From Haliclona indistincta (lineage: Eukaryota; Porifera; Demospongiae; Haplosclerida; Chalinidae): a DNA stretch of 64,000 nt. Of the stretch, positions 23,045 to 35,812 are shown piece by piece. Location: positions 126,501-190,500 of the forward strand of contig OZ024792.1 in assembly GCA_964017065.1 (NCBI GenBank), read 5' to 3'. Made by a program: the position numbers and the translations under genes. The number at the start of each line of letters is the position of its first letter. Position 1 is the first letter of the stretch. The notes under the pieces are model-generated. The model had not been told where the DNA came from and did not search any database. It was given only the letters and a program-made list of their open reading frames with translations.

Positions 23045-23449
23045 TATAGAAGCGGTATCTTCGAGCAAGATATCTCAAACTCAGCTCATGCTCAGTGAAC
23101 GCCCGCTAGATCGATAGCGATTTATCTCAAAATTGCGCGAACTTTTGGCGGTCTGAATAACTGAGCATGCGCACGTATGCCGGTATCCATTCCAATTCCG
23201 TACGCCCTACGAGAGATACGTCCAGTATTCGTACAGTAACAGATCTCATGCATGGTTAATCGTCAGTCAAACAGCGACCAGGAATATCAAGGAAGAAATC
23301 TTCATCATACAGTCAATTATTATTATGTTAACTCTTAACACACACAACACAATATACGCTAACAACAACAATGATAATACAATACGTGAAGTATGCATTA
23401 ATAGCTGTCAGTAATAACAGAGAGAAGAAGGAGTGTGTGGTACGGCTAC
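23045..23449. promoter_or_regulatory. CDC6 upstream region with E2F-like site; RAB5 3' side
   Basis: 405 bp between the RAB5 stop and CDC6 ATG. TTTTGGCGG at 23143-23151 and the nearby attgcgcgaa (about 23132) resemble E2F/DP sites, about 100 bp upstream of the CDC6 start. E2F control of CDC6 is established in vertebrates. Here it is inferred. Confidence 0.45.
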
Positions 23450-24706
23450 TCAGGACTTGCTGCAACAACCTCCTCCACCACCCGATTGCTGTTCCTTCTC
23501 AATATCAACAATCCTACCACGATGGCTTGCAGTACCTGCCCGTTGCTGAGCTGGATCACTCTTAGGTAGCTTTTTAGCTGAGAGATAGAGACAATTTATC
23601 ACCATCACACATCACCATCACATCTTCACCATCACACATCACCATCACATCTTCACACTCTCATTTAACACCTCGCCAACACATAACTATCACCATCACA
23701 TCTTCACCATCACACATCACCATCACACATCACCATCACACCTTCACCATCACACATCACCACCACATCTTCACCATCACACATCACCATCACACATCAC
23801 CATCACATCTTCACACTCTCATTTAACACCTCGCCAACACATAACTATCACCATCACATCTTCTCACTCTCACCATTATCATTAGTTACCTATTGCGAGG
23901 AATATTTCGTTAACATTCATTGCTGTTTTTGCTGACGTCTCCATGAACAACAGACTGTTTTCTTCAGCGTAGACTTGTGCCTCCTAACAGAATAGTCATG
24001 TCACATGACAATCAGCAACTAGTCACATGGCTACTCACCTCGTATTCAACCATTCGTTTTCCTGCCAAATCAGCTTTATTACCAGAAAGAGCAATCACAA
24101 TATTTGGGCTTGCTTGTCTCTGCAACTCCTTCACCCATGACTTAGCTCGTACAAATGTGTCCTATTAACAAGATACAATAGCAGCTAGCTCTCTGCCAAA
24201 TCTATACTAGTCCCCATACAACACCATCACTAGAATACATTCCAACAAGCGTGGCCAAACACATGTTCAGAGACTAGCTCACCTGATTGGTGATGTCATA
24301 CACTACAATAGCAGCCTGAGCCCCACGATAGTACATGGGAGCAAGGCTGTGATACCGCTCCTGACCAGCCGTGTCCCATATCTCGAACTTTACCGTTGTG
24401 TCATCGAGATTAACAGTCTGAGTGAGAAATGCAGCTAGAAGAGGAACAATACCATCACACACACACAACACATCGTACACACGCCCACCTCCAATTGTAC
24501 TCTCTTGGTATTCATGAAATTGCCCTTTGACAAATCTTAATACCAAACTGGATTTTCCAACAGCTGACTCGCCTACATACACAATCTACCAAGTCACACA
24601 CACGCCCACTCAGTAACTTACCAAGTAAAACAAGCTTAAACTGACATATCTTTTCTCTTGGTATACCATTCGGTCTTTGACCGGCACCAGGACCGCGAGC
24701 TGCCAT
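23450..24706 (-). CDS. RAB5: RAB5 small GTPase
   Basis: Early-endosome GTPase controlling fusion and endocytic traffic. The start [19 protein letters not shown] at 24706 leads into [18 protein letters not shown] (P-loop, split by an intron). Further motifs are [18 protein letters not shown] (switch I/effector), [20 protein letters not shown] (switch II), [28 protein letters not shown] (NKxD) and [15 protein letters not shown]. The tail is Gly-rich and ends CCSKS, the digeranylgeranylation signal typical of RAB5. About six exons are present. The last intron contains a 290 bp CATCAC array. It is head-to-head with the eL41 gene 540 bp away. Confidence 0.96.
23596..23888 (-). repeat. CACCATCACA array in RAB5 intron, with a duplicated ~90-bp block
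   Basis: Repeats of caccatcacacatcaccatcac and atcttcaccatcac. A longer block (cacactctcatttaacacct followed by cgccaacacataactatc) occurs twice, at about 23653 and 23812, so it is a higher-order duplication. Confidence 0.88.
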
Positions 24707-25246
24707 TGTGACGACTACTAGTGGGTGTGACAAGGAGATCGATCAGTCACACACAACACAGCGTGAGCCCTAGGTCTACACAACACACACTAGAACCGCT
24801 TGAATAGCCGCGAAACTCCCGTTAGTGCGAAACACACGGAGAGTAAAGAGACCTTGGAAAACACTAGCCCGACTAGTAGTGATCCCACTCACTTTATTAG
24901 TGGTGTTATCAAGGCTGTAGAGACGTCACACAGTGAGCGAACAGCTCTCCTGGGATAAAGAGGAAACCACTGGGCAGAGCAAAAAATACGCGACAACAAG
25001 CAAAAATCACGGGATCAAAGACGGTGTTTTACGGAGATAATCGGCTGTTCCCACGAACCCCACGTGATCATTGTGCTTGCTGTGTCAGATCAGCGTTGTG
25101 AGTGTGATTGTGTATCCGCTCCAGGTACGGAGGATCGAGCTCTTGTTGTACCTGCAGCTTGTTGTGGCGATCACCTTAATGTTGTATTGTATTTGTACAG
25201 GTTGATAATCTTGTCGCGGTGATCAGCAGCTGCACCTTGTCATACC
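24707..25246. promoter_or_regulatory. Divergent promoter region, RAB5 (-) / eL41 (+)
   Basis: 540 bp without a convincing ORF, holding the 5' UTRs of both genes. The stretch 25186-25240 contains a cag acceptor-like site (tgtacag|gttgat at 25200), so the eL41 5' UTR may be spliced. Confidence 0.4.
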
Positions 25247-25429
25247 ATGAGAGATAAGGTACGCGTGTCTTGCATATTGCAATAACTGTCTCTGTTCTTT
25301 TCATTAGTGGAAGAAAAAGAGAATGCGAAGGTGAGCGGATATTTTGATGATAGCAGCAGCTCTTGTTTAATCATGTGTCTTTCTAGATTGAAGAGAAAAC
25401 GCAGAAAGATGCGTGCACGATCAAAGTAG
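25247..25429 (+). CDS. RPL41: Ribosomal protein eL41 (25 residues, 3 exons)
   Basis: The shortest, most basic protein of the large ribosomal subunit, lying at the intersubunit bridge. Exons are 25247-25258 (MRDK), 25308-25330 (WKKKRMR plus split Arg) and 25387-25429 (LKRKRRKMRARSK, stop). The spliced product is 25 residues. From memory, human eL41 is also 25 residues and differs at only about three positions (A3D, R6K, Q22A). Splice sites are AAG|gtacgc, cattag|TGG, AAG|gtgagc and tctag|ATTG, and phases are consistent. The gene is too short for ordinary ORF calling. Confidence 0.97.
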
Positions 25430-25679
25430 ACACAGAACTGCCCACTGACGATTATGAACTATTATAATAATGATCATACAGTTCGTAATTATTGTAACAA
25501 ACTATGAACTCGTGGAACAAGACTAGTTTGGATTATGAGTGCTAGCATTGCCCCTCGATGTTGCTAGCAAAATTAACGAGTTGCGTTTCGCTCAGGCTCA
25601 CGGCCAATCATAACATAAAGAGGTGTCACTTGCTGTCCGTTGCTCTGTCAATTTACAAGCTCACTGCTGTCTTGCTGCA
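25430..25679. other. Intergenic eL41-CaMKII, 250 bp
   Basis: Between the eL41 stop and CaMKII ATG on the same strand. No canonical AATAAA is seen. It holds the presumed CaMKII promoter. No ORF of note. Confidence 0.5.
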
Positions 25680-27873
<2,194 letters not shown>

Positions 27874-27947
27874 ATTAGTACATCAACAGCAGCAGCAGAC
27901 AATGCATTAGTGACTGCAGCATGGAGTGACTTCTTGTTGGAAATAGT

Positions 27948-27959
27948 TTTATTAATAAA
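27948..27959. terminator. Palindromic TTTATTAATAAA, poly(A) signal on both strands
   Basis: A perfect 12 bp palindrome giving AATAAA on each strand. It lies 75 bp after the CaMKII stop (+) and 48 bp after the SEC61B stop (-), in the only 133 bp between the convergent genes. Confidence 0.65.
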
Positions 27960-28006
27960 AAAAACTAAATAATTATTACAGGTTGAAATACACTGAGGGG
28001 CGTGGT

Positions 28007-28420
28007 CTATGAGCGACTATACTTGCCCCATATATGCAGCAAGAATACCACGGCAATGAACAGCAAACTCATCACTAGCACGGGAACAGGACCTCTACAA
28101 GATATAGAACAAAACAAATCACGTGATTTGAAATATAAAGGGAATCAGTACATTTGTTTGCCAGGAGAGTCATCGCCTGAATAAAACTTCCACATACTGC
28201 CCGCACTAGAGGCGGCTGGCCGAACACGGGAGCTGCTAGCTGAAGCTGCACTAGTTCGCCTGCGAAAGAGGAGGTAGTGAATAATACGTATGAAGAAATT
28301 CACTCACTTCCTAGTGGTTGGACGCGGTGATCGACTTCCACCGACTGATTTACCGCCTACAGCCTTTAAGAGGATGACATTCAACTATAACTACAAATAC
28401 ATGTACTGAGTGCTCACCAT
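28007..28420 (-). CDS. SEC61B: Sec61 translocon subunit beta
   Basis: Tail-anchored subunit of the ER protein-conducting channel. Four exons: the ATG alone (28420-28418, the last three bases of exon 1), 28363-28308, 28259-28152 and 28094-28007. They total 255 nt, or 84 residues (human 96), with consistent phases. The Ser/Gly-rich cytosolic start is [19 protein letters not shown], then [18 protein letters not shown] and [19 protein letters not shown]. The last is the single C-terminal TM span, ending HIWGKYSRS. The family hallmarks [19 protein letters not shown] and HIWGKY are all present. It is head-to-head with STX17, 136 bp away. Confidence 0.96.
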
Positions 28421-28556
28421 CGAGTGTATTCGTTGAGACTGGTAGGGAAGAGAGAGGAACAATGACTATTGTATTCACGTGTCAAGAGTCAAAGAAACTG
28501 TGGTGCGCGTTAATAAGAACAATAATTATTGTGTGGTGCACTTTAATCAGAATAAG
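28421..28556. promoter_or_regulatory. 136-bp bidirectional promoter, SEC61B / STX17
   Basis: All regulatory DNA and both 5' UTRs for two divergent genes must fit here or extend into SEC61B intron 1. No TATA box is seen. Confidence 0.5.
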
Positions 28557-29638
28557 ATGGAGGAACAAGTTGTAAAGAGAAGGTTGCGTACACTGGGACC
28601 ACGGCTGCAGCAGGAGCTCCAAGTAACTATTCCACATGATCTGGATCGTCTGGAGTCTTATCGTGCAGCCATTGAGAACAGCCAACGAGTGGGCGACTGG
28701 GATACGCTGAGAAGAGATCAGAGAAATGCTACATTGACCATAAAAGTACATAACCATACTATTATAGGGTGTCCTCATTTCTGGTGCTGTTGTAGGACTT
28801 GAAGACTCATGTTCAGCTGCTAGAAGATCTGAGAGAGGAAGTACGAGAGGAGGAGATGGCACAGTTTGACAAGCTAGTAGAACCCACTCGACAGAAGGTG
28901 GTGACAGCTGTAGAATCATTCCTGCAGATAGACCCAGCTATTACCATCACTAGTGGTGAGCTAGCTAGCTATGTGAAGAACCTCACAACATATCATTATC
29001 AGATGAGCGGTGCAATACCAATCAGGATGATGATGAGCAGCTTATGATGGTGGAGATGGCTGAAGGTAAGACAGAAACATGGCAGCAGATGGAACAGGTA
29101 CGTGAGATACTATATGTGAGTAATGAGTACTACTGAGTGTAGGAGCTGGTCGAGCTGAGAGATATGGCTAGGCTATTGAATCAACAAGTTGATGTAAGTC
29201 ATACATCATCATCTATGAATGAGTATAGTGAACATGTGTAGTCACAGACACTAATAGTTCAACACACTGAACACGAGACTGCTACGGCTACCAGCCATGC
29301 TAACACAGGACGACTGGCACTACTTCAGGTAACATGTAATGTGGTCATGTGATCATCATGTGATCTTATATTAGTCAGTGAAGATCAAAGCAGCAATACT
29401 CCCAGTGGGTGGGGCTCTAGTGGGCGGGGTGATAGGAGGCGTTGTGGGTGGACCAGTTGGAGCATTTGCTGGTCTCAAGATAGGAGCAGTGGCAGCAGTA
29501 GCAGGTGAGTGAGGTGGTGTAAGCTAGGCAGCTGGTAGTACTGATGTTACTATAGGAGGAACAGCTGGAGCAGTGGGCGGAGGGTGGTTGGGATACAGAA
29601 GGTCTAAACAACAGCCAGACGACATCAAGACAGACTGA
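28557..29638 (+). CDS. STX17: Syntaxin-17-like autophagosomal SNARE
   Basis: Qa-SNARE of autophagosome-lysosome fusion and ER-mitochondria contact sites. Exon 1 (28557-28745) starts MEEQVVKRRLRTLGPRLQQE and continues IPHDLDRLESYRAAIENSQR. The next exon starts at 28796 (DLKTHVQLLEDLREEV). The intron starting ACTAGTG|gtgagc restores frame into DERCNTNQDDDEQLMMVEMA. The SNARE part is weakly conserved (ELVELRDMARLLNQQVDSQT). The C-terminus is the diagnostic glycine-zipper TM hairpin: VKIKAAILPVGGALVGGVIG, then GGPVGAFAGLKIGAVAAVAG. It ends in a charged tail (RRSKQQPDDIKTD). Assignment rests on the paired Gly-rich TM segments and the N-terminal helix. Confidence 0.85.
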
Positions 29639-30046
29639 CCACACCCACTCAATTCATGAAGACCTCGCCTTCACTAATAATGTGTTAATATGATTTTAAT
29701 AATGCATCAATAACAAAGACACCAATGATCAATTGATAAATACAACACACAATGTGACAAAAAGTGATTTACAAACTTTATCAAGCAAAGACAAGAAATC
29801 CACCTTAATAATTTAATAGAGTCCTAATAATAATTTACTATAAGAGGCAGTTATTATTTACAGAGCTGGTGTAGAAAAACAACAAAGAGGCAGCAATGAG
29901 TGAGTTGAGAGAGGTAAAGAGTGAGGCAACAAGTGGAGGTAATGAGTGGAACAAGTGATTTGTGAAGAGCAGGAATAGATTGATGACTTCTAGTGAAGAA
30001 AACAAAGTAACCATAGCAACACAATATATTTACTATACTGACCTGT
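29639..30046. other. Convergent intergenic STX17/LARP4, 408 bp
   Basis: AT-rich 3' UTR sequence between two stop codons, with several taataa runs. No ORF or structural RNA seen. Confidence 0.5.
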
Positions 30047-33000
30047 CTAAGCTGGTGATGAAAGAGAAGAGGGTGTGGTAGTAGGTGAAGTGGCCACACC
30101 CACATCACTACCTGTGTTGCTGTTGGTACCTGTCTTTGAAGGTGATAAAGGAGCTTTACTAGTATCGTCAGTAGGCTTGGGTGGAGCTGGGCGTGGCTTT
30201 TGCTGAGCCATCTGTGCATAGCTCATCTTCTCTGGCTGTTTGTCCTCTGGTTCATTAGGAGGGCTTGAAGGCTGCTGCTGCTGCTTAGAGGGAGCCTTCT
30301 CTCCTGGAGGAGAACTAGCAGGAGGATGAGGAGCCTGTTTCTTGGTGGGTTTAGGAGAGGGGCGGGGAGCTGGTCGACTAGACGATACTCGTCGAGCCTC
30401 ACGCTGTTCTTTCTCTGGCTTGTCGCGATGCCGTTCCTTGTGATTACTGCGTCTAGTGAGTGAGTGAGTGAGTGAGTGAGTGAGTGACTAGTTAGACATG
30501 CCCACCTACCTTGTATTGGAGTGAGTTGTTGAGCGTGCCTGCAGAGAATACTCATGTTATGACTCATCACTATTATGTTTCAACATACTGCTTCGTTCCT
30601 ATGTTTTACCATGAGCCTATGTTTTACCATGAGCCTATGTTCTACCATGAGCCTATGTTCTACCATGAGCCTATGTTCTACCATGAGCCTATGTTCTACC
30701 ATGAGCCTGTGTTCTACCATGAGCCTATGTTCTACCATGAGCCTATGTTCTACCATGAGCCTATGTTTTACCATGAGCCTATGTTCTACCATGAGCCTAT
30801 GTTCTACCATGAGCCTATGTTTTACCATGAGCCTATGTTCTACCATGAGCCTATGTTTTACCATGAGCCTATGTTCTACCATGAGCCTATGTTCTACCAT
30901 GAGCCTATGTTTTACCATGAGCCTATGTTTTACCATGAGCCTATGTTCTACCATGAGCCTATGTTCTACCATGAGCCTATGTTCTACCATGAGCCTATGT
31001 TTTACCATGAGCCTATGTTCTACCATGAGCCTATGTTCTACCATGAGCCTATGTTCTACCATGAGCCTATGTTTTACCATGAGCCTATGTTCTACCATGA
31101 GCCTATGTTCTACCATGAGCCTATGTTCTACCATGAGCCTATGTTCTACCATGAGCCTATGTTCTACCATGAGCCTATGTTCTACCATGAGCCTATGTTT
31201 TACCATGAGCCTATGTTTTACCATGAGCCTATGTTTTACCATGAGCCTATGTTCTACCATGAGCCTATGTTCTACCATGAACCTATGTTTTACCATGAGC
31301 CTATGTTCTACCATGAGCCTATGTTTTACCATGAGCCTATGTTCTACCATGGGTGAATAGAATTCTACCCATGAAAAAATCTAAATTTTTATTGTTACTA
31401 GCTTCTGGCACCATATTTGTTTGCAATAATATCAAGAGTATATAATTAAGAAGAGTGTCGAACTGCCAATACCCGCGTAGAAACACTGTGAACAAAGTAA
31501 CGTGACTTCCGGTCAGTTTCACGTGAGAAAAACGCCGTAAATTCGTCCGTAATCTGCTAGTATAACTAAGTGATACGTATAGCAAGGAGACGTGGTCAGC
31601 CTGAAATGTCACTCGCAGCAGCAGCCGCTCGCCGTCAAACTTAGTGGAATGGAGCAAAAAGACTAACTAGGGACTTTAGCAACTCAGTGATCATCTGCTT
31701 CGAACTTTGAAGAGCCTTCCAGAAGTCTTGTCGAGCCTTATTGTCTAAAACGTGCCTTGCACTGCTGATTGTCTCATCAACATGCAAAACAACATTCTCT
31801 ACTTTCACGTCACATATCGACAGCAAGACTCTCGCCTTCTCGTCCTTGTTTAACGTCAAGCGCCGCTTCTTAGCCCTAGGACCTCCCTGCTTGTCTTTTG
31901 CTCTACCTTTGCCTTTACCACCACGGCGCTTTGGAGTAGCGCACGGCTCAGTCATTTGCTGTTCGTCATGTTCTACTTCCTCGCATTCTATTTCCTCACA
32001 GTAGTCATCCAGATATAAGCAATCGAAGCCCCCATCTTCATCTTCACTTTCATCGTCGACGACGTCCATTGGCTCTAGCTAGCAAACACTCTGACGTCAG
32101 TCAGGCTCACGTGAAACTGACCGGAAGTCACGTTACTTTGTTCACAGTGTTTCTACGCGGGTATTGGCAGTTCGACACTCTTCTTAATTATATACTCTTG
32201 ATAATATGGACAATAAACGGAATTTGCTGACACAACACAATGGCCGACTAAACAAGACACTGAACAGTACAGCGTCTGAACGCCATATTGTCAAGAGAAG
32301 CATTAAAGATCACTATGGCTTTCCCGTCATGAGATGCTGCTTATTGCTCGCAGCTGCAAATACCACTAACCCATCTCTATATGCCCTTGGTAACAGGTAG
32401 TATACCACTAGCCCATCTCTATATGCCCTTGGTAACAGGTAGTATACCACTAGCCCATCTCTATATGCCCTTGGTAACAGGTAGTATACCACTAACCCAT
32501 CTCTATATGCCCTTGGTAACAGGTAGTATACCACTAGCCCATCTCTATATGCCCTTGGTAACAGGTAGTATACCACCAACCCATCTCTATATGCCCTTGG
32601 TACAGTGCCACGTACTGTTCGTCACGCCCACTAATACCCAGTCATGCCTACTTATGGACGAAATACTGGTTAGGCACTGCCTGACTGATTGCTACGCCCT
32701 GCACACACATGTAAATACAATTGTCCATACAATATTAGTACTTACAGCAGTAGTAGTAGCGACTGTATTGGTAGTAGCGACTGTATTGGTAGTAGCAACT
32801 GTATTGGTAGTAGCAGTTGTATTGGTAGTAGCAGTTGTATTGGTAGTAGCATTATTGGTAATAATGGGTTTAAGAGAAGTTTCTTTATCATTAGAACGAG
32901 ATGAGTTAGTCGTCTATAGTTAAAAACATTTATTGCTATTACTGGTGTTGTTGGACTCACTGTAGCAGCAGGTTGGTGGTCACCCTTTGGCTCAGCAGGG

Positions 33001-35257
33001 GGGACTGGCTTAGTGATAGGAGGAGGCTTAACTACACTAGCGGCATCTGGACATGTTGCTAGAGGAAGAGGTGGTGGAGGAGGAGGAGAGGGAGGAGATG
33101 AAGGTGAGTCAACAACAGGCGGAGAGGAAGGAGGTAGGGTATCTACTAGAGGAGGGTCTGACTGGTCGGTGGTGGGCAGCAGTGATCCATTACCCTGCTG
33201 CTGCTGCAAGCCATTGTTCTGTCTGCGTCCCTTGACTATATTAGAGAACCCCTCCTCAGGTAGAGCTGGGGGTGGAGGAGGGGGCGGAGGCACTGGTATA
33301 TCAGTGGTTGGTAGAGGAGGAAAATTATTAGACGCTAGATCGAGCTTGGGGGCTGGCGGTGGACGCTGATGCTGTCGCTAAGAGAGAGAAGGAGAGACGC
33401 TCTTGGTCATGGTAAGTAATGTTCCTCACCTGTCTGCTTCCCTCCTCTCCACGTTGCTTCCTCAGTCGGTTTGGCAGGTTCCTAGACCGATCCTCATTGT
33501 CTCGCCGATACCTTCCACTTCCTCCACTAGAGTAGTGGTTACTACCAGCCCCTCCCCCTGACTGACGACTAGCTCCGCCTCCACTAACTGACGAATCAGA
33601 CGAGTGTCTGTGAAATGTTCTCCCACCACTGCTGCCAGTACTACGACCACGCCCACCAGCACCATTATTAGCACTACCAGCACCTCCTCCATATCGGCCA
33701 CCAGCAGAGTGCGGGGCTACACCAGAGATACTGTAGCACACATTGAATGGATCACTGGCTCACCATTATACCCAACACCTGCTGCTCCTCCTCCAGCAGC
33801 TCCTCCTTGAGGTGGAGCTGGCATGAATCCCGCTGCCGCACTCTAGGATATTACATAATAACTCAGCCCACACACACACACTCACATTAACAAATCTGGG
33901 ATCGTTTCCAGCAGCTGCTGCCGCAGCAGCATAGTACTGAGGCCAGCTGACCATGCCAGTTGGTGACTGCTGATAGAATGGTGGTACCTGCAGCAATATA
34001 GTGGGTGGGATATATGGGCGTGGCTATACACATACTGGCTGCCCATTGTACACAGGAACACCAGAGAATGAGAACTGAGGACGTTGCTTAGCAACCGCTG
34101 CTGGTCGCTGCATTGTAGTGGTATTCTTGATTCTAGCCTGAAGGATATAAAGGGTTAACATGCCGGCAACATGGAGTCGGCTCACTCTTATGGGCTTCCC
34201 TTTGAACTCTCTAATCTCCTCACGTACATGACGGAACGCCTTAGGAAGGAAGGTATTGTTAACAATAAGGTAGTGAATGTGCCATTGTTCATTACCTGTT
34301 GAGCATCATCTTCACTAGAGAATGTCACGTACCAGCAATCATTCTCTGCAAATTGAACTTGTAGGAACTTGGGACAACTAGCACTATTGAACAGCTCTCG
34401 TATATCCTGGGAGAGAGGGATAGCAGCACACACTGTAACAGCAACAATACCTCCTCAGGTGTCTCCTTGGGTATCTCTCTGAGTATTAGTATACACCTCT
34501 TCTCAGGTATAGCTCGTACCTTACCCCCAGTCGGGTCCAGTTGAAGACACAAAGAATCTAAATGAGTACATGTGCACAGTCATCACACAGACACACACAC
34601 ACCTCATACCTCTTACTGCGTCGATAACAGCTTCAGTACCAGCTGATAGTTTCTTAACCTGTATCATCATGATGACGATGATACAAACAGTATACTAACT
34701 GACCTGGTTGAAGTTGGCAATTATTCCTACTGGAACAAAATGATCAGCATCCATCTGAGATACTACAGAACACAACAGCCTCATACCCATACTACTATTA
34801 GACCAGGTACATACATAGGTACTTGTCCGTGCTAAGGTTCTCTTTACTGAAGTAGTATTCAACTTGTGTGCGCAGCATTCTCCTGACCTCCTCAGCCGAG
34901 GGAGGCGGGCTCGTGGTGCGTGGAGAGGTGGTGCTATTAGAGGCGACGCCCTCACTCTGTGGTACCATCATTGGTACTAGTACAGGAGGGCTGTGTATGA
35001 AGGGAGGAGCCATTACCATGGCGGCACCAGGAGGAGGGACACCTACAGGACACACACTGATACACCACACACGACCTGGGGTCCGTACCTCGATACTCAG
35101 CAGGCACATCACTAGTATCAGCCTCTCCATCACCACTCCTCATCTCAACATACTCCTCGGTGGGCGGGGCTACATACTGAGCAGCAGGCAACTGCATGTA
35201 AGTAAAGAACATGTTCCCATAGTGACAGCATGACGTCATAGCAACGTACACGGCCAC
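30047..35257 (-). CDS. LARP4: LARP4/4B, La-related RNA-binding protein
   Basis: Binds poly(A) RNA and PABP and stabilises mRNAs in the cytoplasm. The La motif (about 34930-34720) has SAEEVRRMLRTQVEYYFSKE, NLSTDKYL, QMDADHFVPVGIIANFNQVK. The RRM has KRCILILREIPKETPEED, then IRELFNSASCPKFLQVQFAE, DCWYVTFSSEDDAQQAF and EFKGKPIRARIKN. A long low-complexity C-terminal half contains poly-Ala, RGG/GGR, poly-Pro, FSNIVKGRR, a (TTNTVA)n exon at about 32755-32917, and KMSYAQMAQQKPRP matching the LARP4 C-terminal SYAEV-like motif. The stop is at 30047. The start is ambiguous: in-frame ATGs lie at 35257, 35239, 35212 and 35197. The 2.2 kb intron 30542-32754 contains two minisatellites and a TIR-flanked ORF cassette. 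Confidence 0.88.
30455..30490 (-). repeat. (TGAG)n tetranucleotide in LARP4 intron
   Basis: About nine gtga repeats directly next to the acceptor of the RRSNHKERHRDK exon. Confidence 0.85.
30590..31353. repeat. 18-bp minisatellite, ~42 copies, in LARP4 intron
   Basis: The unit is atgttctaccatgagcct, with tt/tc alternation (gttttacc/gttctacc). Because 18 is divisible by 3 and the unit lacks stops, several frames on both strands stay open for ~250 codons (MFYHEP, MSLCST, HRLMVE). These are not genes. Confidence 0.96.
31426..32207. mobile_element. TIR cassette in LARP4 intron: 95-bp identical inverted repeats, 7-bp TSD, internal ORF
   Basis: Inverted arms 31433-31527 and 32106-32200 match perfectly by eye and start CAAGAGTATATAATTAAG. 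ATAATAT lies directly outside both ends (31426-31432 and 32201-32207), consistent with a 7 bp target-site duplication. The 578 bp between the arms holds one intronless ORF (31641-32069, minus). Each arm contains promoter-like CACGTGA and CCGGAAGT strings. No transposase was recognised, so it looks like a non-autonomous, gene-carrying TIR element. Confidence 0.8.
31641..32069 (-). CDS. Unrecognised 142-residue intronless ORF inside the TIR cassette
   Basis: I do not recognise this protein. It starts MDVVDDESEDED. Residues ~1-38 are strongly acidic with Cys (DYCEEIECEEVEHDEQQ). Residues ~45-70 are strongly basic (KRRGGKGKGRAKDK, RAKKRR), a plausible NLS. The last ~70 residues are mixed, probably helical (LTLNKDEKARVLLSICDVKV, ARQDFWKALQSSKQMITELL) and end LFAPFH. 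No zinc finger, DDE or RNase H-like motif is visible. It lies on the same strand as the host gene LARP4, inside its largest intron, with the start 37 bp from the right inverted arm, which could act as promoter. Non-simple composition argues for real coding, but expression is unknown. Confidence 0.6.
   Translation of the reverse strand: MDVVDDESEDEDGGFDCLYLDDYCEEIECEEVEHDEQQMTEPCATPKRRGGKGKGRAKDKQGGPRAKKRRLTLNKDEKARVLLSICDVKVENVVLHVDETISSARHVLDNKARQDFWKALQSSKQMITELLKSLVSLFAPFH
32360..32604. repeat. 42-bp minisatellite, ~6 copies, in LARP4 intron
   Basis: The unit contains ataccactagcccatctcta and tatgcccttggtaacaggta. 42 is divisible by 3, so frames stay open (MPLVTGSIPLAHLY and its complement) without being genes. 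Confidence 0.92.
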
Positions 35258-35812
35258 GTTTTTTTGTTAGCTGTGGCATGGCTAGCTAGATAGCCCGCTC
35301 GTTAGCTAGCTGGTACTAGCGGGCACCGTACAGCGCCGCGGGATATATAATGGCTGGTGGCTGTACTAGCGATCAATACATAGCGGCCACGTGCTCAACA
35401 ATGTTGCCATTTAACAAACTCGCCATTAACAGGCGGCACACACTGGTATCACTATCACTACCATCACAGTATCCCTCACCACTCGCCCACCATCACCTCA
35501 CCCCATCACTCACGCGCTCCACAGTGCCAGCATCTGACATGGCAGTAGTAGCACACGAGCTGGCTAGGAAGGAATCGAGACGCTGGCTCCAAGGGGCCGA
35601 TCCGAGCAATAAGGTAGCCAGTGAGCAGCAACAATGCCAACACTAGCACACGAGACAGACACTAGCAGCAGCAGCAGCAGCTAACCGGCCATGTGATTGT
35701 ATGTCCGCATACCCTCCGGAAAACACAATGCAAGCATCGGATATTATCACCTTTGGATTCCGCCCACCGTTATTGTTATTATTGTTGTCAAGTGCAAAAA
35801 AATAAGAATTGA
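35258..35812. promoter_or_regulatory. LARP4 upstream / SETD2 downstream intergenic, 555 bp
   Basis: Holds the LARP4 promoter and SETD2 3' UTR. A plus-strand open stretch at 35350-35646 (MAGGCTSDQ...) has no homology I can see and is more likely chance. tagctagctagc palindromic runs lie near 35268-35310, and ggatatataa at about 35341. Confidence 0.4.

Noticed and set aside
30511..31360. Three long overlapping open frames (MFYHEP, MSLCST and HRLMVE repeats) on both strands
   Set aside because: They are translations of an 18-bp stop-free intronic minisatellite, open only because 18 is a multiple of 3.
32206..32400. Short plus-strand ORF next to the TIR cassette
   Set aside because: Runs from the cassette edge into the 42-bp minisatellite, with no coding signature.
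35350..35646. Possible plus-strand 98-codon gene upstream of LARP4
   Set aside because: No recognisable motif, composition like surrounding promoter DNA, and no splice partners. Best treated as chance.
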